This document shows, in pieces, positions 56,786 through 64,000 of a stretch of 64,000 nt of DNA; positions within the stretch are counted from its first letter, which is position 1; each line of letters begins with the position of its first letter. The DNA comes from Panopea generosa (lineage: Eukaryota > Mollusca > Bivalvia > Adapedonta > Hiatellidae). The position numbers and the translations under genes were made by a program. Where the stretch lies: the NCBI GenBank assembly GCA_029582155.1, contig CM055897.1, positions 95,212,582 through 95,276,581 on the forward strand, written 5' to 3'. The notes under the pieces are model-generated. The model made no database searches and had not been told where the DNA came from. It saw nothing but the letters and a program-made list of their open reading frames with translations.

Positions 56786-57274
56786 CTTGTTGTGTGAAAG
56801 TAAACTAGACGTAGGGACCTACCAGGTGTCCTCTGTTGTTGTGTGAAAGTAAACTAGACGTAGGGACCTACCAGGTGTCCTCTGTTGTTGTGTGAAAGTA
56901 AACTAGACGTAGGGACCTACCAGGTGTCCTCTGTTGTTGTGTGAAAGTAAACTAGACGTAGGGACCTACCAGGACAGTACATGTCCTCTGTTGTTGTGTG
57001 AAAGTAAACTAGACGTAGGGACCTACCAGGTGTCCTCTGTTGTTGTGTGAAAGTAAACTAGACGTAGGGACCTACCAGGACAGTACATGTCCGCTGTTGT
57101 TGTGTGAAAGTAAACTAGACGTAGGGACCTACCAGGACAGTACATGTCCTCTGTTATTGTGTGAAAGTAAACTAGACGTAGGGACCTACCAGGACAGTAC
57201 ATGTCCGCTGTTGTTGTGTGAAAGTAAACTAGACGTAGGGACCTACCAGGACAGTACATGTCCGCTCTTCGAAA
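56786..57274. repeat. minisatellite with alternating 49-bp and 57-bp units
   Basis: 'gtgtgaaagtaaactagacg' followed by 'tagggacctaccagg' repeats nine times ('gaaag' at 56796, 56845, 56894, 56943, 57000, 57049, 57106, 57163, 57220). The 57-bp version inserts the palindrome-like 'acagtacatgtcc' after 'accagg'; the 49-bp version has 'tgtcc'. The last copies are all 57 bp (19 codons), giving open frames on both strands that are not genes. Confidence 0.95.
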
Positions 57275-57379
57275 TATATGACCACTGTTAACCAGCATTC
57301 TGTTAAACTATACAAGATGGAGACGCCCCTGACCATTTTATATACAATGTTTACTCGCCCCTATAGCGGATGCTTTCGT

Positions 57380-58928
57380 ATGCAATGCGTAGCCACCCTG
57401 TAACCAGTACTTAATTATAAAGTGTTCATTCTCCCATGTAACCAGTACTTAGTTATAAAGTGTTCATTCTCCCATGTAACCAGTACTTAGTTACGCTCCT
57501 GTAACCAATAGTAAGTTATAAAGTGTTAATTCTCCCTTGTAACCAGTACTTAGTTATAAAGTGTTCACTCGCCCCTGTAACAAGTACTTAGTTATAAAGT
57601 GTTCATTCTCCCATGTAACCAGTACTTAGTTATAAAGTGTTCACTCGCCCCTGTAACAAGTACTTAGTTATAAAGTGTTCATTCTCCCATGTAACCAGTA
57701 CTTAGTTATAAAGTGTTCATTCTCCCATGTAACCAGTACTTAGTTATAAAGTGTTCACTCGCCCATGTAACCAGTACTTAGTTATAAAGTGTTCACTCGC
57801 CCCTGTAACCAGTTCTTAGTTATAAAGTGTTCATTCTCCCTTGTAACCAGTACTTTGTTATAAAGTGTTCACTCGGTCCTCTAACCAGTACTTAGTTATA
57901 AAAGTGTTCACTCGTCCATGTAACCAGTGTTTAGTTATAAAGTGTTCACTCGCCCCTAAAACCAGTACTTAGTTATAAAATGTTCATTCTCCAATGTTAC
58001 CAGTACTTAGTTATAAAGTGTTCACTCGCCCCTGTAACCAGTACTTAGTTATAAAAGTGTTCACTCGTCCATGTAACAAGTACTTAGTTATAAAAGTGTT
58101 AACTCGCCCATGTAACCAGTACTTAATTATAAAGTGTTCACTCGCCCCTGTAATAAGTACTTAGTTATAAAGTGATCATTCTTCCATGTAACCAGTACTT
58201 AGTTATTAAGTGTTCACTCGCCCATGTAACCAGTTCTTAGTTTTAAAGTGTTCACTCGGTCCTGTAACCAGTACTTAGTTATAAAGTGTTCATTCTCCCA
58301 TGTAACCAGTACTTAGTTATAAAGTGTTCACTCGCCCCTGTAACCAGTACTTAGTTATAAAAGTGTTCACTCGTCCATGTAACAAGTACTTAGTTATAAA
58401 AGTGTTTACTCGCCCATGTAACCAGTACTTAATTATAAAGTGTTCACTCGCCCCTGTAACAAGTACTTAGTTATAAAGTGATCATTCTTCCATGTAACCA
58501 GTTCTTAGTTATAAAGTGTTCACTCGCCCATGTAACCAGTTCTTAGTTTTAAAGTGTTCACTCGTCCTGTAACCAGTACTTAGTTATAAAGTGTTCATTC
58601 TCCCATGTAACCAGTACTTAGTTATAAAGTGTTCACTCGCCCCTGTAACCAGTACTTAGTTATAAAAGTGTTCACTCGCCCATGTAACCAGTACTTAGTT
58701 ATAAAGTGTTCACTCGGTCCTGTAACTAGTACTTAGTTATAAAGTGTTCACTCGCCCATGTAACCAGTACTTAGTTATAAAGTGTTCATTCTCCCATGTA
58801 ACCAGTTTTTAGTTATAAAGTGTTCACTCGCCCATGTAACAAGCACTTGGTTATAAAAGTGTTTACTCGCCCATGTAACAAGTACTTAGTTATAAAAGCG
58901 TTCACTCGCCCATGTAACCAGTACTTTC
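57380..58928. repeat. 38-bp minisatellite, about 40 units
   Basis: Units of 'agtacttagttataaagtg' plus 'ttcactcgcccctgtaacc'. Two main subtypes differ by 'cattctcccatg' versus 'cactcgcccctg'. Blocks of several units (for example about 57990-58280 and 58290-58580) repeat in the same order, a sign of higher-order duplication. Confidence 0.95.
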
Positions 58929-58929
58929 G

Positions 58930-59603
58930 TATACGCGGCCTAACCGCTCCTGACGTTGTTATACAAGGTGTGAACGCTCCTGACTTTGTAATACAAGGTG
59001 TGGCTGCTCCTGACTTTGTAATACAATGTGTGGCCGCTCCTGACTTTGTAATACCTGACTTTGTAATACAAGGTGTGGCTGCTCCTGACTTTGTAATACA
59101 ATGTGTGGCCGCTCCTGACTTTGTAATACCTGACTTTGTAATACAAGGTGTGGCCGCTTCTGACTTTGTAATACAAGGTGTGGCCGCTCCTGACTTATTA
59201 TACAAGGTGTGGCCTCTCCTGACTTTGTAATACAAGGTGTGGCTGCTCCTGACTTATTATACAAGGTGTGGCCTCTCCTGACTTTGTAATACAAGGTGTG
59301 GCCTCTCCTGACTTTGTAATACAAGGTGTGGCCGCTCCTGACTTATTATACAAGGTGTGGCCTCTCCTGACTTTGTAATACAAGGTGTGGCCGCTCCTGA
59401 CTTTGTAATACAAGGTGTGGCCGCTCCTCGCTTTGTAATACAAGGTTGGTCGCTCCTGACTTTGTTACACATAGTGTGGCCGCTCCTGACTTTGTATTAC
59501 AAGGTGGACCGCTCCTGACTTTGTATTACAAGGTGGACCGCTCCTGACTTTGTATTACAAGGTGGACCGCTCCTGACTTTGTAAAACAAGGTGTGGCCGC
59601 TCT
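58930..59603. repeat. 30-bp minisatellite, about 22 units
   Basis: Units of 'tgactttgtaatacaaggtg' plus 'tggccgctcc'. It abuts the 38-bp array directly. At 30 bp it also leaves several frames open (such as VIQGVAAPDF), an artefact. Unit lengths vary near 59040-59130, where 14-bp partial units occur. Confidence 0.95.
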
Positions 59604-60838
59604 TGAAATAGTGTTGTATGCCGTAGATCTACACCGACGAAGCTACACGTAGGCACTGCAAGCCAATGTCTGCACTTGTTTACAGAAAAAAATGATTTAA
59701 TTGAAATTCCAATAAGTAATTGGTATGTTTCACATAAAACCCCATTGGCCATTTACATTTTTAAAATAAATCGGGGTTGGGGGAGGAACCACAGCTCACT
59801 CCTTGAAATTGCTAGGTCGTCACTTTTCAATTTAGCAAGCTACACTCCTGTCAGTTTATGATATTTGTGTAGTGTTTATTACTTCAGTGAAGGTCGTTAA
59901 AGTATTGACATTGAGTCTCGCAACACTTAAGATTTAATATAGAATACACAAACTGCATACTACGCAGTTATGTGGACACACGTATACCGCATTTTAAATT
60001 AGCACAATCAGCCTATGTTAAAAAATCATTTTCGGACAAAAATGGCATATATGTAGAATAAAACGTAATTTAAATATATCAATAAACTATATTTAGAAAG
60101 GAAAATAATATTACAACCTTATTTACAAGCTTATTAATTAACATATAGGGTGAATATTTTGTACACACCCTGTACTTACCGGTCGTAGCCGTACACCGAT
60201 TGAAAAATTATATTTATTTGAACACTTTGGCGACTTTGATACACGTGTTAACCTTATTTTTACATAAACCACGAGTAAAACATGCGTGGTAATCAGTTCT
60301 AACCATTTAGTATCCGAAATGAAAGTTACACAACAACTGGCATTTATTCCCAACCAACAAAATGACATGAAATTCTTGATTGATTAAACAGAACAATATA
60401 ATCATAACACAGAACTTACCAGTAAATCTCTGATCCGTTTTGACGCAATGTCTTAAGTCCTCTATACTAGTCTATAATTGAGCAGCGGACAAATGATATT
60501 TTTAGCTCACTCGATAGTTCTTGATTATCGTTTTTCAAGACGCGCACCGATCAATATCCATACATACATACACTGCATAATCTAATTTGTCACGTGACGA
60601 TAATACATGCTACAGTACAGTGAAAAATATTGGTCTTACGCACATTTTAGCGAACATGGATGCGTAAAAATTATACACCGAAACGAAAAAGAAACGCATT
60701 TTAACGCCGCCAAACCAATGCTGTTGATATTGTTGTGGTTGGGCAGTAGAACTGAACTGTGGAACAATGACATTTAAATTACAGTAGAACTTTGAAGGTT
60801 CGAACCCAATAGGACTGGAAAAATAGATCGAGTTAAGG
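59604..60838. other. non-coding spacer
   Basis: Nothing recognisable. Short frames near 59676-59861 and 60138-60368 lack any known motif. Confidence 0.4.
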
Positions 60839-60839
60839 G

Positions 60840-60888
<49 letters not shown>

Positions 60889-60890
60889 AC
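60838..60890. repeat. (ATTATC)n microsatellite
   Basis: About seven 'attatc' units followed by 'attattatta'. Confidence 0.93.
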
Positions 60891-61345
60891 CGTATTTATA
60901 TAGCACTCTTTTCATATATAACATACGCTCAAAAGTGCTTTACAAAACAAATATTACATACAGTGTCTAAAACAAAGACATATTCTAAAACATTCAAAGC
61001 AGCAACCTACTTAAGAACACATGTAACTTTGGGGGAATGCAAACAAATTACAAAAAGTTGCAGGTAAAAATAAGTAAGATATGTCATTGTTAGCAGTTCA
61101 GTTAAAAGATAATAAAAATACCAAAATTAAAATTACAGACCAGTTCATTGAAGTATATAACTTATTTTCCATTCCGTAAAACACCAAATAAATCTAAAAC
61201 ATCCAGAAAGTTCAGTTTCTTTAATATTGTATAAAAAGTGTGTTTTCACAGCTTTTTGAACAAATTCAGTTTAGAAGCGTCTCGGATGTTGGCATGAAGA
61301 GCGTTCCATAAACTAGGAGCAGCATACTGGAATCTTCTATTTCCA
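60891..61345. repeat. candidate dispersed repeat
   Basis: It starts 'ccgtatttatatagcactct', with the partially complementary 'caaaagtgctttacaa' 30 bp on, directly after the microsatellite. It ends near 'gagcgttccataaactagga' and 'ctattt'. The microsatellite-plus-hairpin start resembles the tail of a retroposed element. No boundaries or coding capacity were found. Confidence 0.4.
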
Positions 61346-62878
61346 TACAGGATTGTACGGGTCCTATGCCAAGCGTTGTTCGACATTATACCATATATGT
61401 ACATGTATATACATCAAAATAGAAATTCGGTCGGGACCAGATAAGTGGTTCGAGCTATATGTGGTGTTCGTGCCATCCGTGTTCGAGCCAACGAACTTCC
61501 ACGTTATTTGATAATTTTTAAATGGAATGGTATTAAAACTCATCGGTGACGTTGATATTTGTAGCAGCAGAATCAGAAGCAGATCTAATAGCAGAATCAA
61601 AGAAAATAAAAATATCAGAATAAATAGTATATTTTATTTGTGGTAGTGATAAAAATAGAGACAGTAGTAATAGCGGAATTAACGATTGGCTCTAAATATT
61701 AGCATTAGTAGTATTTTTTTTATTTGTAGCAGAAACAAAAGCAGAGACAGCAGCAGATCTAATAGCAGAATCAAAGACAATAAAACTATCAGCACCAGTA
61801 GTATATTTTATTTGTGGCAGTGACAAAAGACGAGACAGTAGTAAAAGCAGAATTAACCATTGGCACCATTGGATCGTGTTCACCAACCATTCTTGAGAAT
61901 ATTCTTAGACTTGAGCTTGAAAATCCAAATTTCAACTTTACCATGATAGATAGAATAATTGTGATAGTTTATTTGACTATATATTAGTTTTCCCTACATG
62001 CTTGCTAATTTTGGTCTCAAAAATGGTCACTAAGTGTGTTTTTCAAAATCCAATCTTGAGCTCAAGTCTAAGAATATTTTTTTAAAAACAGTTGGTAAAT
62101 ATCAATCACCCAAGTAGTATGTGTTATTTGAAGCAATGACAGATGCTGATACAGAAGTAGCCGCAATATCACTGACATTAACAACAGCAGAATCAATATT
62201 GTGGTATTTTTATTTGCAGCAGTAACCGTTATATGTGGGACAGCAGTAAATCTAGTAACTGCAGCACTGGCACTAACAATAGCATCATAATAGTATTTGT
62301 TTCCATTTCCCTAGTTTTACACTGGATTGCCTAACATAAATAGGTTGTCATAGTTACCAGCTCACAGTTTGTTAATTGCAACATAAAAGTGTACATGTTT
62401 ACATATTCCACAGTAAACAACAACAAATGCATCACATAGAGACGCTATCATAGTTACAAAAAACAGATCAAACTTCTTTATAAATGGCCATGTCAATTCT
62501 TAGATGCAAAATAGAACAAATATAAAACAATGGTTGCCGGTATTTTTCCTAATTAAGCCTCATTAAACTTCCGAAATGCACACATTTTGATAATAACAAA
62601 AAATATTGTTATTTAATGTGCTAAAACCATTCCTGTAGACCCGTTAGTGACTGTTTTTAAAAACCGAGAAAATAAATAACTTAGATCGAAATGTGTATCG
62701 GGTCGAGCTTTTAACTTTGTAACTCCGTAATTACTCGGTTGCTTTCCGACTACATCCGCCAGTGTTCGGAAGTACACAAATGAATACTGCAGTGGTAGTG
62801 TGCGGATTAAGACCGTCAGATAAGGGGTTCATGAACAAGATTAGAAAAGTTATGGCTTCACTAATATTATGTTTCGTT
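61346..62878. other. low-complexity GCA/AAT-rich region, no gene
   Basis: Imperfect long repeats with 'agcagatctaatagcagaatcaaag' at about 61575 and 61755, and related 'agcagtaaatctagtaac' near 62245. An inverted-repeat element occupies 61882-62096. No exon was seen. Confidence 0.5.
61882..62096. mobile_element. MITE-like element with about 35-bp terminal inverted repeats
   Basis: The left end 'accaacc...agaatattcttagac' + 'ttgagc' is matched by the reverse complement of the right end 'gctcaagtctaagaatattt...gttggt'. Total length is about 215 bp. It interrupts the low-complexity region. No transposase is present; a flanking target duplication was not identified. Confidence 0.6.
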
Positions 62879-62884
62879 ATTGGG

Positions 62885-63040
<156 letters not shown>

Positions 63041-64000
63041 TTAAATAGATATATTGATGTCTGCAATAAAACTGTATCGAATGTAGTACGCATTATAAAT
63101 GTTTATACGCACTGAAAAACAATGAGTACGGAATACTAATTTGGTCTAGTAACTCTTTCTCATGATCTCTTGCATATACGTGTGATACTATCGCACGCAC
63201 TTTTGCGCCACAAATCACTTGATTGTAGTCAATATTAAGTGGCTACCAATGGTGGTTTGTTTAGTACAGTTATTAAAAAAGTAATTTTATTTTTAATTTT
63301 ATATGAACGATTCGTCGCTTACGCGCAATAAATTAGCTCGTGGGTCTAGTTCATTAATACACTGATGGGAATAAAGGGGATGTTCTTAAAAACTATCTAA
63401 CCGCCATTCGGTTACTTAATTTCTAACCGCATCCCCTACAGTTCCCCATACTATGTTTCTCTCTGAAGTGAAGTGGTCATATATTACCGACCGGCGCGTT
63501 TCCGAACAAGCTTCGTAACTCCCCGTTTTCTGCCGAAGGTGTTTATCGGAAAGTTTGTAAACAAAGCCCGTTCTTAATTATGTTCTATCAATGTGCTTTA
63601 TATATTTATTGTTTTCGTTTGTAAAGTCTCTCAGTGATCAAATAAACATGTATTCTATCATCTGGAAGAGTAAAACTGACTTAAATTAAAACTAAAAACG
63701 ACCGTTTCGGAAGTTTAATGAGCCTTTAAGACATCGGTCAAATTTCCGTCGGAAAATGATTTATTGACATTGAATAAAGATAGTTTAAATTTAAACATAT
63801 TTCATTGCTTTTTAACATAATATATATACATATATAAGCAAAATGGTTTGGCCACAAGTTCTTAAATAAAGACTTGTGAGAGATGAAAGTTATCATGTTA
63901 TAAATTGTTTAAAGTGTTGTTTTTTTTAAATTAAGGAAAACCGTATTATTACACCACAGTCTGTCTATGACTTCTTATGTATGAATTTATTTTAAACCTT
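63041..64000. other. non-coding right edge
   Basis: No gene, RNA or repeat could be supported. 63790-63840 contains short TA-rich runs. Confidence 0.45.

Noticed and set aside
58813-59472. Repetitive VIQGVAAPDF-type and ITKSGAATP-type frames
   Set aside because: Translations of the 30-bp minisatellite on both strands.

Overview
The window is eukaryotic, AT-rich and repeat-laden. GT-AG introns, several tRNA-derived SINE families, a CR1/L2-type LINE with a 2A-like motif, small secreted C-type lectin genes in a tandem cluster and abundant minisatellites together suggest a mollusc, most likely a bivalve. This is inference from content; no species-diagnostic gene is present. Most of the DNA is non-coding, and most open frames are by-products of short-period repeats.

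Left third (1-14.6 kb): two divergently arranged C-type lectin genes. CTL-1 (minus strand, 8356 to 5790) is a complete three-exon gene for a secreted lectin of about 160 residues. CTL-2 (plus strand, 9751 to about 14594) has five recognisable exons, but an in-frame TAA interrupts the fourth. A SINE with a perfect 13-bp target-site duplication lies between them.

Middle (14.4-43.5 kb): a head-to-tail tandem duplication of a roughly 12-kb unit. Copy A (about 14445-31470) carries CTL-3, an apparently intact four-exon lectin with a hydrophobic N-terminus and coiled-coil stalk. It also carries a 5.35-kb LINE (23745-29092, flanked by a 14-bp target-site duplication) that is absent from the matching site in copy B. 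Copy B (about 31471-43534) carries CTL-4, which has two 1-bp exon deletions. The duplication started inside CTL-2 intron 4, so copy B begins with an orphan copy of the last CTL-2 exon. The minisatellites, SINEs, trinucleotide arrays and a 67-nt palindrome recur in both copies.

Right third (43.5-64 kb): one clear gene, a TMEM86 (YhhN/lysoplasmalogenase-family) membrane protein on the minus strand (46711 to 45977), among tandem arrays. These are a 32-bp array (43.97-45.2 kb), a 4.7-kb array of 39-bp units with a higher-order duplication (51.23-55.98 kb), a short (TAACCC)n interstitial telomere-like block, then 49/57-bp, 38-bp and 30-bp arrays (56.8-59.6 kb), and long CT and GTT microsatellites.

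The lectins belong to one subfamily that shares intron phases and CTLD residues, but their putative Ca2+/sugar-binding motif differs from member to member (QPE, QPA, QGD, QGA). This looks like a birth-and-death cluster, plausibly of immune or mucosal recognition lectins. No CRISPR, operon or prokaryotic system is present. The tandem copies could also be two haplotypes wrongly joined in assembly; this is flagged below.
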